From assembly GCF_000006405.1 (NCBI RefSeq), contig NW_003204277.1, positions 143,885 through 207,884 on the forward strand: a stretch of 64,000 bases of DNA, in the 5' to 3' direction. Shown one piece after another: positions 41,344 through 54,000 of the stretch. How positions within the stretch are numbered: position 1 is the stretch's first letter; each line of letters begins with the position of its first letter. The position numbers were made by a program, and so were the translations under genes. The notes under the pieces are model-generated. The model was given only the letters and a program-made list of their open reading frames with translations, did no database searches and was not told where the DNA came from. The DNA comes from Perkinsus marinus ATCC 50983 (Eukaryota > Perkinsozoa > Perkinsida > Perkinsidae).

Positions 41344-42815
41344 ATGCCTCTCGTCCTGTCTTTGTCGTCATCGTCCGATCAATCAGTCTCGCCGCGATCT
41401 GGTCGATCTGATGTCTCTACTACATGCGATGATGTTACGCGCCAATCGCTGAAGCTTCGTAATCGCGAAGTCCCTTGCACGACTTACCAGGTGGAGGTTA
41501 TGAATGATGGGTATCATCATCATCAACAACGCATCATACAAGAAAATGGAGACCCGAAGGAGAATATTATGAATCCGACGTCTGCGGTAAGTGTTGGGTA
41601 CTCAGTCGAGATTGTTCACTCGAGATTGTGTAGGTGAAATTCTTATCAGCAATCATCACAGCGTTGACTATAACTATTCAACAGAGCGAGGCGGATGGTG
41701 GTAAGTATTCATGTCTATGATGCTGATGATAATGATGATGGTGTCAGAAGTCTTTGGACCAGGGGTGCTTACACGCTTTCATGCTGTCAATGTGCCAACT
41801 ATCCCTTTGGGAACTTATCTAAGACGTCTTGCTAGGAAATTTAATGTAGGTATCTATACCCACTATCACTACTACTACTACTACTACTCCTACTACTATT
41901 ACTCTAACTATTACTATCACTACTACTATTACCACTGCTATTGTTACTACTGCTATTGTTACTACTGCTATTGTTACTACTGCTATTGTTGCTACTGCTA
42001 TTGTTACTACTGCTACTGTTGCTACTGCTATTGTTACTACTGCTATTGTTACTACTGCTATTGTTGCTACTGCTATTGTTACTACTGCTATTGTTGCTAC
42101 TGCTATTGTTACTACTGCTACTGTTGCTACTGCTATTGTTACTACTGCTATTGTTGCTACTGCTATTGTTACTAATACTATAGTTACTACTGCTATTGTT
42201 GCTACTGCTGTTGTTACTAATACTATTATTACTACTGCTATCGTTACTACTGCTATCGTTTCTACTGCTATCGTTGCTACTGCTATCACTACTCGATGAG
42301 GCGTCCCCCATTCTGCGTGCTAAAACCGGCAGTTCTTCCTGCTCAGTGTTCTACCATCTTCTTTATCATCGCTCTCATTTACATCGACAGAGTTAAGCTA
42401 GGGCGGCGCGAAACATTCAGGATCAACTCATACAGTATTCACAGGTATCCTTCTCTGTGCGCAGCGCGGACTCTCTCTGAATTTGGTGCTCTATTAGATT
42501 GCTACTATCAGCACTCCTGGTCTCCATCAAGTTCTATGATGACTGTTATTACACCAATGCGAATTATGCTAAGTTCGCAGGGGTCCGCTTGGCTGAGCTT
42601 AACTCCCTTGAGGAGGGATTTCTCAGACTCATAAGTAATGAGGAACATTATTCGCCCTTTTGTGGATCATTGATTACGTGATATCAGACTGGAAACTGAC
42701 CGTCACCGCAGAAGAGTTCGAGGCCTACAGGACTTTACTCGGGAACATCTCGAACGAGGCAGTAGCATTCACCGAATGGCATTGTTACTCGTATGTGCGA
42801 ATTTCTTGTAGGTAA
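41344..42815 (+). CDS. Pho80-type cyclin 1 (six exons)
   Basis: This family of small cyclins activates CDKs such as Pho85 in phosphate, polarity or cell-cycle control. Exons are 41344-41586, 41685-41700, 41748-41845, 42347-42444, 42498-42634 and 42688-42815; 720 nt encode 239 residues. Residues 1-85 are a Ser/Thr-rich head. The cyclin core reads TRFHAVNVPTIPLGTYLRRL, then CSTIFFIIALIYIDRVKLG, LLLSALLVSIKFYDD, YYTNANYAKFAGVRLAELN and LEEGFLRLI, matching the P/U-type cyclin fold. Exon 2 is only 16 nt. Intron 3 is 501 nt because of a TTG/CTA microsatellite; the others are 47-98 nt. It is the first of three tandem paralogues sharing a 137-nt penultimate exon. The partner kinase is not in the window. 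Confidence 0.88.
41866..42292 (+). repeat. CTA/TTG microsatellite inside cyclin 1 intron 3
   Basis: More than 400 bp of CTACTACTA changing to a higher-order unit TTGTTACTACTGCTA and variants. It occupies most of the 501-nt intron. It opens long poly-Leu, Ser/Asn and Val/Ile frames on both strands that are artefacts of the repeat. Confidence 0.95.
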
Positions 42816-44315
42816 CTCTGCTCCCATTGAAACCCCTTGCTCCGTCAACTATCGATGATGATGGAAAGGTGTGGTATGACGTTTGAAGACGTGATACCTT
42901 CCAGTCATCTGATCAATCGCTGTTCGTTATTCCCCTGTTGCCCTTCCTCTGTTAAAAGATGGCGGAATATCGAGGAGTGAATAGTCGATTATCTATCTTG
43001 AACTGCAACCTCCATTTTTATCTCTGCTCGAGATACCTCATGCATTTTGCTGCTGCTGCTGCTGCTCATATTCGTCTACCTCGTTGATCGATGCGTGGTT
43101 CGACCGAGCACTCTGTAACCAGCCTTGACCGTCTACCGAGCTCGTTTCTCACCAACGCTTTGACCGCTGTAGAATTGTCTATCATATTTACGAGGAAGGC
43201 CTTACTTCTTACACTTGTTATTGTATCTTATTGTGGCTGCAACTGTTCATGATGAACTTCCCTAGAAGTGATGTACTCCAGTTTGTGAGCCCAAAATGTT
43301 ACACTTGCTATCAATTCTTTTGTGCACCCTTAACCTTCTACGGTGACCTTTTATCGTGGGAGTGAATACTTCATCTATGGTTATCTACGGCTATGGTTAT
43401 CAATACAAATCTCCGATCGTTCACGATATGTTTATGTACTATTGTAACGCGGTCAGTTTACACAGCTTTTGGTCTTTATAGTGTCCTCAGGATACTGTAA
43501 GCTTCAATGCTTCCTTACTCGAGTCCTCTCGAGATTGTTTGTCCAGTCTCTCTTTGTTCTTCCTTCATTATTATCCCATACTGCTCTCATCGACCTCGAC
43601 TATTCATACTCTGACTGAGGTTACTCTCAGGAATACTGTGCTTGAGGGGCATCTATTTTTCCCCAACCGTTCGGATATTAGCTGAGTAGATGATGATTTA
43701 TATCCGAACCGGGGACAACTACTGTTCTCTCATTACTGAGGTTGCTGCTGCATCCATAATAGTGTGGTACTGTTTCACACTCATCTTTATAAACGCCTTC
43801 CTGGCCAATGCGCTTGAGTGTGGTAATCCTATTAATTGCTTATTCATTGTGATTATAACAACATCATTCAACTCGTTCAACGGTAGTAGTATCATTCATT
43901 GGTCTCATGAAATATGTCTCTTTTCCTTGCCCATGGATAACGATTCGGAAAGCAAACCTATTTGACACGAACATTACTTCTTTTTCTTGAGATTGAACAA
44001 CCTAACTACTGTTGCTGCCAACAATCCCCGCAGGCACCATTACTATCGCTGCTGTTCCCACAAGGGACGAGTGTCATTTCTTTTCAGCAGCTGAGCGATT
44101 TTACACACGTAGTTCACCGCATTGAACCAATTGTCCGAGTCAATAGTGTTGATGAAAGTAGCTCAGTGTAGTTCAGTGTGATGTTGATGATGGCAGGGAT
44201 TGACGGCTTCACTGTAGTTGATGGAATCACGGTTTCGTTATTTCCTCTGATTGCGTTTTCTTATTGGAATGCTCGGTTGGTATGTTGGGGAGCAGTCTTT
44301 TTGATCTTCCTATTA
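42816..44315. other. Spacer between cyclins 1 and 2
   Basis: 1.5 kb without a supported gene. AAAGGTGTGGTATGA at 42865-42879 is one more copy of the intron core motif. A TGC microsatellite lies near 43051-43071. An open frame from 44181 upstream of the cyclin 2 start is hydrophobic and may be leader sequence rather than protein. Confidence 0.5.
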
Positions 44316-45179
44316 ATGGAGGATAAGCTCTCACTGAAACGCGCTGCTGCTACTCGTCGTCGTAATGGCGGTGGTCGCATGGTGAGTATTATTCTATATG
44401 CCGCTGCTGGGGTTAGAACTTGCGACCTTCCGCAGGATGGCTTCCTCCAAGCGATGTCCAATCTTCTGGAGCATATGGTCCTTGTCGCCTCATTAGAAAG
44501 GGCTGACTGTAAGTGAATGTGAAGCATGAGTGCTCGTCATGGTCCATGTCTTAGGTCCGGGAACACCCACCCGATTCCATGGTGTCAGCCCCCCAACCAT
44601 TTCAATCTACCACTACCTTCAACGAGTAGAAGCGCACTTCAGAGTAAGCCGGTATTCATGTGTTTGTAGCTGGTGAGATTTGTATGTGTTCAGTGCTCTT
44701 CCGAATGCTTCGTCATTGCACTCATTTACATTCATCGACTACTCAAGACACAAGGCCCGAACTTCGTTGTTAGTATGTGCGCCATTCATCGGTAGTCTCA
44801 ATCACCCAGAGTTCGCTATCTTACATTATTTCGATTTTCTTGCCAGAGTTATCCTTACTGCGGTCGTGCTAGCAGCGAAGTTCTTCGACGATCGTTATTA
44901 CAGTAACAGGTTTTATGCTGCTGTTGGCGGTGTTAGAACGAAAGAGCTAAACGCACTAGAGGCTGATTTCCTCAGACTCATCAGTGAGGCACTTCTCAGT
45001 GAAGAGCTCATTATTGTGTATTTCTTTTAGATTGGAACCTCCACACTTCACCTCAGGAATACGAGTCTTATCGGATGAGTGTTTGGTCATCAGTTGAGCC
45101 AACGATGCTGCCACTATCATCATCCCCTCCCCCACCAGAAATGCTTATCAATCTCATTAAAGTAGCATATGGAAGTTGA
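44316..45179 (+). CDS. Pho80-type cyclin 2 (six exons)
   Basis: Exons are 44316-44381, 44436-44508, 44555-44643, 44694-44791, 44847-44983 and 45031-45179; 612 nt encode 203 residues. The core shows [15 protein letters not shown] (the N-terminal helix of the fold), [60 protein letters not shown] and [20 protein letters not shown]. Introns are 46-55 nt. Intron 1 is 54 nt, open and in frame. The exon lengths 73 and 137 recur in cyclin 3 (137 also in cyclin 1). The start is uncertain: the ATG at 44316 gives a normal basic head ([19 protein letters not shown]), while an upstream in-frame ATG at 44181 would add a hydrophobic stretch unusual for a cyclin. Confidence 0.86.
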
Positions 45180-46454
45180 CCAACTATGAACACGAAGTTC
45201 ACAAAGTTTTGTATTTTCCGTTCCCCGTTCTGTGCACTAGTTGCCATTCTTGTCAAAAGTTGTATTTTCTGTCGTCATCGTTTTGACTACCGTTGCTGTG
45301 TGTAAACACTGTACCTATAACATGATAAGTGACTAGACTCTCCTTGCCACTGTCCATGAGGCCTCTTCGAGTTAAGACTATCCAATACGTCTCGCACTCT
45401 GCCATAGCTCGCTCATGAGGGTTACCATTGCCAACAATAGCTTTACACTTTTACCCGTTTCACTCGTAGCCTGAAAGGCACAATAAGACCAAACCTTTCG
45501 CAACATTCGGTGATAGTTGAAGTAGTGCAATCACCGTCATAAGACGATCATTATCAAAGCATGAGCTGAGGTTGGGTAGAGGTTGCCTTCTTATTTCGGT
45601 GTCGGCGGTTGTCCACAGTGTATTCATCTGATCTTAGACTCGCTTGTGGCAACTTTCTTTTCAATGCATGAGGAGTTAAACCGTCGATCATACTTGTTGT
45701 TTGTTCGTTCAGGTAGTCCCTCGTGGTGCTTCATGTGTAGCTACTGTAAGCAGTATGAACACTTGTATTGAGTCGCCAGATATTTCGAGAGCAATAGATT
45801 CGTATGCTGCCTGTGATTATCCTACCACTCCATCGAGTGTTATCACTCAGTGATGGTATTCGCTTATCGACATCTGGCTCTTATTACCTATACTTGCCAA
45901 CAGAGGAGTTTCCATTACCATTATGCAGGCTTTCTCTGCCTCATCTTATGATTATTATTATTGATTTTCGCTCTCGACAGCGCTTTCGAGAGTATTCGAC
46001 GATAGAGTGATTATCCCCCCCCCCCTCAGGTGGTATCTGTTCATTCCTTTTCTCTTTCGTCAGAATCCCACAGACTTATTGAAACTTCATATTGGGCGCT
46101 CGCCAATCAGAATCTGTAATAGATCACTTATCTCAGATCATCCCCTCATCAAATGTATACAGCGAAACAGCTGTCACTTTTCCATGCCCGTCGTTGGCAG
46201 TCTGTACACTTTGCTCGACCTGATGTATTCAAAGGAATAGGAATAACTTGAGTCATGATGTTGGAGTAGATGTTATTCGTTCCTGTGGGCTCTGGAACCG
46301 TTCCTATGTTCGGTAATGATAGATGTTCATAACACTAGTAATCTCAGAGAATATGGTCATCACTCTACGGAGAATTTCGTTGGAGGGTTCTCATATTGAA
46401 ACTATCGACCTTAGTATGCTGTTTGGTTTTTTCCTCTCCTAAGACGGCCTGAAA
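45180..46454. other. Spacer between cyclins 2 and 3
   Basis: 1.27 kb with only short ORFs. A run of 12 C lies near 46015. No repeat family copy was recognised. Confidence 0.5.
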
Positions 46455-47760
46455 ATGCTATCATTGGCGGTCACTAATAATCGTAACACCTTCTCCGTGT
46501 CACCACCGGCATCACCAAATCTCTCGCCAGCTAGACCAAGGCCAGCTGTCTCGATCATTCGCGAGGAGACCTCCTCTGTAGATTATCAAACGCAGCAGTT
46601 CTTGAGACGAGTCTGTCGATGCAATAGCAGCGATGCTGCGATATTCCTCACACAAGTGAGGGACGACGACGACAAACACAACTGTAATTTTTCGAGGCCT
46701 CGGAATATGACCAGTGATGGTGACTTTTTCGCTCATCCTTCGCACTCCTCTGTGAATACAACAGATAAGGGTAGCAAGGAAAGCCCCGTCACTTGTACTG
46801 ATACCGATGGCTCTGTTACTGCTCCCAGCACAGGAGTAGTATCCTGTTTACCACATAATGAGAGTCAGGCAAGTCTGATGACTCTGGTGGGCATAGCTGA
46901 TGATAATGATGATCGACACGTGTGCTGTGATGGCAATGTTTCAATGCGTGTCGACGCTGATGAGGAGTTTTTGCAGGAGTTCGTCTTCGGGACTTCAGCA
47001 TTTCAGGTTAGTCCAAATTCGCTGCTTAAGTTTTTGAGACGACTTTCAGGTCGATTTCGTGGCTACCCTGGCCAAGTCGGTCCTCGAAATGATATCTCCT
47101 GCAGAGATAGTCGCCTTTCCAGGCAAGTCAATTATCCTTCTACTGCATCCACCGTTTTCCCCCATAATCGTGCGTAATTCGTTCCGTCAGATATCCCGCT
47201 GAACCTTCGGGGAGTTACTCGATTTTACTCACTTCGGCCACCGAGCATCTCAATTCATGCGTATTTGAAACGCCTGGAGAAGCATTTCATGGTGAGAGCT
47301 TTCCATGCTACGCTCCGCCGCAATTTTCATTTTCAGTGCTCGCGAGAATGCTATCTGATCGCCCTCATCTACCTCGATCGAATTTCCAAAAACTACTCTG
47401 AATTTCGAATAACAAGAAGGAGCGTCCACAAGTGAGTGTTCGCACTATAGCCGTTGACTTATTTTTTTCCTTTAGATTTTTCCTCGCTGCTTTGGTGATT
47501 GCAGTAAAGTACTTTGACGACCTCTACTATGACAACAAGTTTTATGCCCATGTTGGTGGCGTTAGAGTGGCAGAACTTGATGTGATGGAGGCCGCTTTTT
47601 TGCAGCTTATCGGTAGGCGGCGGAGCGAAGCTGTGTCGTAACTATCATTTTATCAGATTGGCATCTGTTTGTACCAGGAGATGAATTCGCCCTGTGTGCC
47701 AAGAGATTCCTAATGATGGGTTGCCGTCCTGCCTCTACAGAAGGACCTGTAGACTTGTGA
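46455..47760 (+). CDS. Pho80-type cyclin 3 (six exons, one GC-AG intron)
   Basis: Exons are 46455-47006, 47050-47122, 47191-47291, 47337-47431, 47476-47612 and 47657-47760; 1062 nt encode 353 residues. A long acidic Ser/Thr-rich head (residues 1-184, MLSLAVTNNRNTFSVSPPAS) sets it apart from its two neighbours. The core follows: VDFVATLAKSVLEMI, TRFYSLRPPSISIHAYLKRL, CSRECYLIALIYLDRI, FFLAALVIAVKYFDDLYYDN and VGGVRVAELDVMEAAFLQLI. Intron 2 (68 nt) starts AG|GCAAGT, a normal GC-AG donor. Introns 3 and 5 (45 and 44 nt) both contain a CGCTCCGCCG core but in opposite orientation. It is probably a CDK regulator with a phosphorylatable head; the function is inferred. Confidence 0.9.
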
Positions 47761-49063
47761 CTATCCTCTACCCTCGACTATGCGCATTATAGTAACCACA
47801 TGGAAGTCTGTCGATATCAACAGGAGCGATCATTCTACTGTTCTCAATCATCTGTCGGCAGCTCAAGACTTCCGACTGTTCGTCTCGTCTATAGACTCAC
47901 TCTACTATCGCCTATTTTTGTATTGGCAATTTTTCTGAGCTCAGAGGCTCCTGTACTATTGCACTGTATGGGAAGGCATGTCAGTGGCGTCGGCTGTGAA
48001 GCTGCTATTACTTTTGGTTGCCTCAAACTGTAGCAAAACGCTAAGACTTTTTTCACGGAGGGTTGTCTACTCTCCAACTATAACTCCAATTCGATAATGA
48101 TGGTGTCGCGTTGCTGCCTAAAGGCTGTTCACGGTCGTATTTGGAATATCCTATCCGCTTCCATACCGCCAACATTGGCCTTCAAATACATCCTAGCGAA
48201 AGCGCAGACAGGCGGCTCATGCGTCGTTCGGACCATCACGATTGGCCTACCCACATGAGAGCTTCCCTCAGTTGGTGAGGAGTCTCGATGAGCGCTCGAC
48301 CGTGACTGCTGTCGAACTGAGCAATACTCATACACTGACACAGAGGGAAAAAGGGATCGAACGGTGGGGCTACCACCGTTCGATATGTTGACATATCGTG
48401 GTTGGTCAAAAGGAAAGCACAAAGGCTACAGCAGGCTCATCCCGTGTGAGATGATACGCCTCAGCGCTCTTTACCATGGAGTTGTCGATATATGTAGTCA
48501 AAGGCATCCCCTACCTCTTCGAGTTTAATACACAGTGGAAGCATGAAACACGAGCTCCGACTCAGACACGATCAGAACAGTCGTTGACTAAAAATCCTTA
48601 TATTTAATTCACCGTGTCTCGCTCGGTAGACTTACCTCGTTGACGGCAATAGTTAACTTCCTCAGCCTGGGGCTACTGCATATCTCAAAGAGCAGTACGA
48701 CGATTCTATCTCTATGATACTCATCACCATCTGAACTGATCTCGTGTCACCTCCCGTCATACGCTAACTATGATCTATACGTTGCTTTGCTCGCAGTAGA
48801 GAGGAATCCGCATCAGCTAACAGTGCAGCACCCTCATCTGAGAGCCTTCCTATCAATAAAGCGGGTTGGTATATGAAGAACTTCTTATCTATCATTATTT
48901 CAGTTTTCAAGTGTTGAATTTCTTCATGTCGAAGTACTGAAGGTCACTTAAGTATTTTTCTAAGTACACTCTGTTATAAGAGAATAAGACTGTACTGATA
49001 TTATTTCGTTATAATCCCCACTGTAGCACAACAATGACAATGGTTACAACAATAAAGCTGAGT
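47761..49063. other. Gap with stacked hairpins
   Basis: No firm gene. A minus-strand frame at 48422-48129 is open but has no family features. The hairpins at 48356-48398 lie in it. Confidence 0.5.
48356..48398. repeat. Two overlapping perfect hairpins
   Basis: ATCGAACGGTGG at 48356-48367 pairs without mismatch with 48373-48384 around GGCTA. The last four bases, CGAT, then begin a second perfect inverted repeat, CGATATGT at 48381-48388 with ACATATCG at 48391-48398. As at 3865-3905, the two structures share bases and exclude one another. Their role is unknown. Confidence 0.85.
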
Positions 49064-49418
49064 TTAGAACTCATAAGCACAATACGTCATGGCAATATCT
49101 TTCCGTACGTTCATCTTGCTGTTGGTACCAACATAAGTTCCCTCCCAATATCCTTCAAAGGGAACACATTGATACCATGCCGGTGGAGCGTCCATCGGTA
49201 AGATAACCTGAGAGAATAAACAATCACAAGCTCTGGTCGTTAACTGGTGGAGATACTTCCAGAGAAGCGCCAAAACGAGAGTTGATGATGCGATTGTCTT
49301 CTGTCTTTTTTAAACGTAAAATTATCTGTGCCATTAAACGGCCTTCGTGACTGTTAAAGTCACATTTAAAAGCTGCATTATCGGCCTTTAAAGGGTTGAA
49401 AAGGTTTAACCTGAGCAC
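49064..49418 (-). CDS. C-terminal exons of an unidentified gene
   Basis: Two exons are clear: one ending at 49245 (coding from about 49400 down) and 49207-49064, with a 37-nt GT-AG intron. The joined end reads FKCDFNSHEGRLMAQIILRL, FGASLEVSPP, then VILPMDAPPAWYQCVPFEGY, GTYVGTNSKMNVRKD and a stop. Upstream exons probably exist beyond 49418 but I could not fix them. No family is recognised. The Trp/Tyr-rich end suggests a globular domain. Confidence 0.45.
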
Positions 49419-51084
49419 GAGTAAATTCAGCTCATACAGTTGATTTTCCTGAGACGGCTACATTCCAATCTGCCGTTCTAAAATGGCGATACAAGCTGGT
49501 CCAAAGGCCGGCGGAAGGCCTAGTCGCGGACGACAGAAATGCTCTCGAATATCCACATAATCAACAATACGATTATACCTGAAGACCATGCACTGAAGGG
49601 ACTTCTCCGTTATGAATAGCACTCACAAGGTTGTGAATATATCTCTTCTAATCTGCAGATTTTGACTAGTCTGTGGGAACATCGCGAGGAGAACATCAAT
49701 TTGGCTACAATTGACGTAGAAAAGGTGACTGACTCGTCTCAAACACATTACAATCTACAACGATTATCAAAGTTGGGTCCAACAAGTTCCGTTACCTACC
49801 ACTTCGTTGCTGAGCCGCCCCTCATCCAATGCATTCTGAATGGACTGTGTAACCTAAGAGTAGAGGTATCTATAGTAACAGTTGTGTGGTCCCTACCCGG
49901 AGCCATGCCTCAGCAGTTATGGCACCGCCCTTTAGAGCTCTACGAGGGGATACGTAGTCAAACTCCCAAATACCGCTAGTTGGTAGAATCCAATCTCGAC
50001 CGTATCTGATGACGATCAGTGTTCGCGAGTGCCTTTCAGCACTTCTCACTTGAATGGCATCCCATCGTAGTGTTCATTCCTGAAGCATTGATAATTACCG
50101 TACTGACTGACATCTGGTCTCCCTTTAACTTTACACCATTCTACATCCCATCTATTTGTCAATCTAAAATAAATCTACCTCATCGACATCATTAATGTTG
50201 AGCAAGTGAGCTACATGAGATGCTCAGCGACCATGTAATGGTCAGGAATTCTCAATCCAACTTATAGTGTCCTGTCGGGTTGGATCCGCTATACGTAAAG
50301 TACCTGCTATTTACCATCAGAATTCGATAGTGAGATGAGCCGGAAGGCGCAGTACAGTTTGAAATCTGTTGGCTTCACTTTGCCTTTGACCAGCGTCTTC
50401 TTAGATATAGGCGAGGCGGAGGTCGAATAATTCGTCGGCTACATAAAGCTAACATCCCTGATTGCGGTTAATTCGGGCGTTACATGTTTGGTGAGTATTG
50501 TGCTCTTGGATAGATACTCTACCAGGAACAAGGCATTGGCTGGGTCCGCGATGTTGTCCATGAGCGACTTTAACAATGGTATCTACAGATAAGAATTCCT
50601 GATGTCAGGGCTGCTGCAGCAGTGTAGTGGTTACTTTAAACTCGCCATTAACAGTAGCGTGGAAGAGCATCGTGACCTGTGATGCTGTGAGGACAAAGTC
50701 CTTAGAAAGAGCCTTGATGATTGGCCTTCTGGAAGTATCTTGTCCGCAACTCATGTAACTGACCAATAGGAATAGTGCTATGGTGTTGCTATCCCTAATA
50801 GTAGATAACGGGATGCGAACTCAAGTTCTATCTAGGCATTCTTGCTGAGTGGTTATTCCGAGCACCTGGCTACCGCGAGATCATAGGATTGAATCACCGC
50901 TACGCTTTCAGATAACACGCGATAGTTATGATATTATCAGTATAAGAGCCCCGTGAGATGATCCCAACATCGCTTTCTCTCGATATCCTATTACACATTG
51001 ATTATCAATATGAAGAAATAACTACTCTAGGCGAGTCTCGGTGGTGTAACACAGCTAGACGTTATGAAGTGGTAAGTCCAACCT
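49419..51084. other. Gap without a supported gene
   Basis: Overlapping short ORFs only. The left part may hold 5' exons of the gene at 49064. Confidence 0.45.
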
Positions 51085-54000
51085 ACCATCGTATTAGCCT
51101 CTGGAAGAGATCATCCGACAGCGTCTCCCTCGCGGCCCTCCCAAGATCGTCATTCAAGGTTCCGGGGTCGAGAGCTGCTTCCGAGGCTTTCTGTCGGTAT
51201 CTATGCAAGTCCTTCTATTCCTGTGATCAACTATGTGACCATGTACACTGCCGTATAGGTGAGCATTCCCTGAGTTGGCAAGTGCCACACGTTCTTATCA
51301 TCCAATTCAAACGATGCAATTGGAGATCCATTATGGCGTATCTATTATATTGATACATGGAAGTAACAGAGGGAATACTCACATCATAGAAAGTTTCAGA
51401 GAAGCTTGTGGAATCTTGTATAAGTTGCCATCGTCGTAAACACTGTCGAACTACTGCACGATAATAAGGATTCTCAACATGGAGTCGGTAGGAGCCGGTC
51501 GGGTCCAGGAAGTTGTACCTGGTTGCCCAAGCTGTGGGATAAACAAAAAGTGACATCATGACTCACTCCGCTCCGCCGTCTGGAGATCCACCAACACTCC
51601 CTCCTGCCAAGATTGATATAGAGATAAGTCCATACGTCCCCCCCCACCAAGAGCTGTGTCATCCATTGTAGCGTTTTCACACCGGTCCAGAGCGATTGAA
51701 TGCATCTTACGGTCGGAGGGGAAGGGATTAAGATACCTACCAGGGCCACTGAGATCGGACATAGTAAACTGATGTCCGACATGATCTTGAGGAGGGCTCG
51801 GATACCGTCGGGGCCCATGGGGTTGTTGGAGAGTATAAGCGTGCGGATGTTGAGATGAAAACACAGGGAATCTGCGAGGACCTGCGCCGCGAAACGATAT
51901 GCAAGCTCATGTTTTCTAAATGAATTCAATTTCAAGAGTATTGGCCACGAGGTAGCTCCACAACATTGTCAAGCGATTCATCATGATACTATAAGTCGAT
52001 TTCGATAATCAGAGAGTTAAATCACAGAAGGGAAGAAGATACTTACAAATGCTGATTGGTGGTTGAGCTGTGAGTTGCATAAATCGACATACTCCAATGT
52101 AGGAATGCCTAAGTGAAGAAACTGAGCAGCAGCTGGTGATGTTACTATTGTTCACTCACTTCCGAGGTAACTGCATAGTATGTTCATACATGGAAAACAT
52201 CGATCGAGGGCTTCCCGACCAACAGAGTCTTCCAAAGCGACCATACCAGCCTTGCCGAGATAACCCGATCGAGCAAAGTGGCTTCCAAAAGAGTGGGACA
52301 GTTGTCTGGGAAAAGATAGGAGACTAATAACAAGTTTTCCAATGTTCTTGGTTTTAATTCTAGTCGCGGCTACAGAAAGCTGTCGAGCTGAACTGAGGTA
52401 AAGAAAGATATTCTTATCACGTGCCTACCCGGAATTATTAGAGCAACTCAATGAGGTAAGTTTGCCAGCCTTCGTCAACGCGGTTCCAATATGGACCATC
52501 GCGCTGAGTGGAAAAATGTAACTCTTATCTGCTGGAATAGAAGCTTACGAATGGTTGAGGTGGTTTCCAGAGATATTCAGTGATTTCAGATTCTTTAGAT
52601 GTACAATCATTTCCGCAACACAGATAGGTCCCTGAATTGACCATCGACCTGAGCAGTGAGAGACATCGATGAGGTTTATGTATTTCCACAGGATGCTGAC
52701 CGAGGCCGGTGTAGCTGAGATCGAGCTCTTCGATGGTCTCGTTGTGGAGTTGTTGGGATAATAGGGCGTATGCGTAGTCTGTTATGGTGATATCCGATAG
52801 TTTAAGAATCTGTGAGGTTGATGATGTAAGATGCAGAATTAGTATGCAGCTTACCATCAATCTGGGTACCAAGTTTGTATGTAATAGCCGACCGATAGCA
52901 CGTATGGTATCAGTTCCAATTCCACTGTTGTCACCAAGGTCGATACTCTCCACCACGTCAAGCCATCCCGCATGCTCAAATCGGTCCAGGAGGAATCTAG
53001 AGGACTCGGGATGCACAAAGCGGAGTAGGATAAATCTTACAGGAAGCCACGGTCAGTTATGGAATTACCACTGAGTACGAGTCGCTTTAACGGCTGAGAG
53101 CGTATCTTAAGTGAAGAATTGTGTAGTTGCATATTCGTGGTGGTGGTGATGACTTACCTCAACGGCACCAGTGACCACCGCTTCCAATTCCTGGTCGGAC
53201 AACCCTCTATACGACAGTATCTAAGATAAGGGTTATCGGTAGTAGTACTCGGGACTGTCAGCAGGCGTATTAATGGACGCCCTAGACCTAAAGTTGATGA
53301 AGACGCCGCAAAAAAAGATGGAGTATACTTTCTATGGGAGCGAAAAGCGTACTGCATACACCCACGAGAGAAATCTCTACTAGTGTGTTACTAGATGATT
53401 CCGAGATTAGCTTTAAGAATAGAATTAGGGAATGATAGGAAACAAGGAATACGAGTTAGTGAAACGTGTTCAGTCGGCTGAAGGTATGAGAACTCCTTGA
53501 AATAAGAAGTGGTTATAATGCTGACCATACGGTGGATCTCATACAAGCAACCATGTCATAATGCATTCAGCTTGGAGTTGTATAACTCGTTATTGATGAT
53601 ACTTTTGGAAAGTACATATATCATGACATTGTTACTTAGGAATATGAATAGAAATAGTTCTCACCAAATCATTGATCTCCTGTGTGCCAGCCAAGATTGG
53701 CAAAGGCGTTGGTGGTATTCCCCTATCCTTGACAGCCTCAAAGAAAGCCACACAACCCGGGTATCTGTATATAGTTCAAATACTATTGCAATATCGACTT
53801 CTGATATCTCACTTGAATTCTTGTGTAACCGATTTTTCTAAAGAAATGTCAATCCGAGGAGCCACAGTTGTGAACTCCTTCCAGCGGGATGGGTCTCGAC
53901 GGGGACTGCTCATCTCGAGAGCGCCGGTCGATGCACTTCGGGTGACCGAATGAGGGATGTCACTTTTGGAGGGCATCAAATGTCGCCCTGGGAGGATCTC

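Noticed and set aside
41904-42311. Ser/Asn, Leu and Val/Ile rich frames of up to 156 codons
   Set aside because: They are three readings of the CTA/TTG microsatellite inside cyclin 1 intron 3.
44181-44315. N-terminal membrane anchor on cyclin 2
   Set aside because: The hydrophobic stretch depends on an upstream ATG in pyrimidine-rich sequence that is more likely leader; neither paralogue has such a segment.
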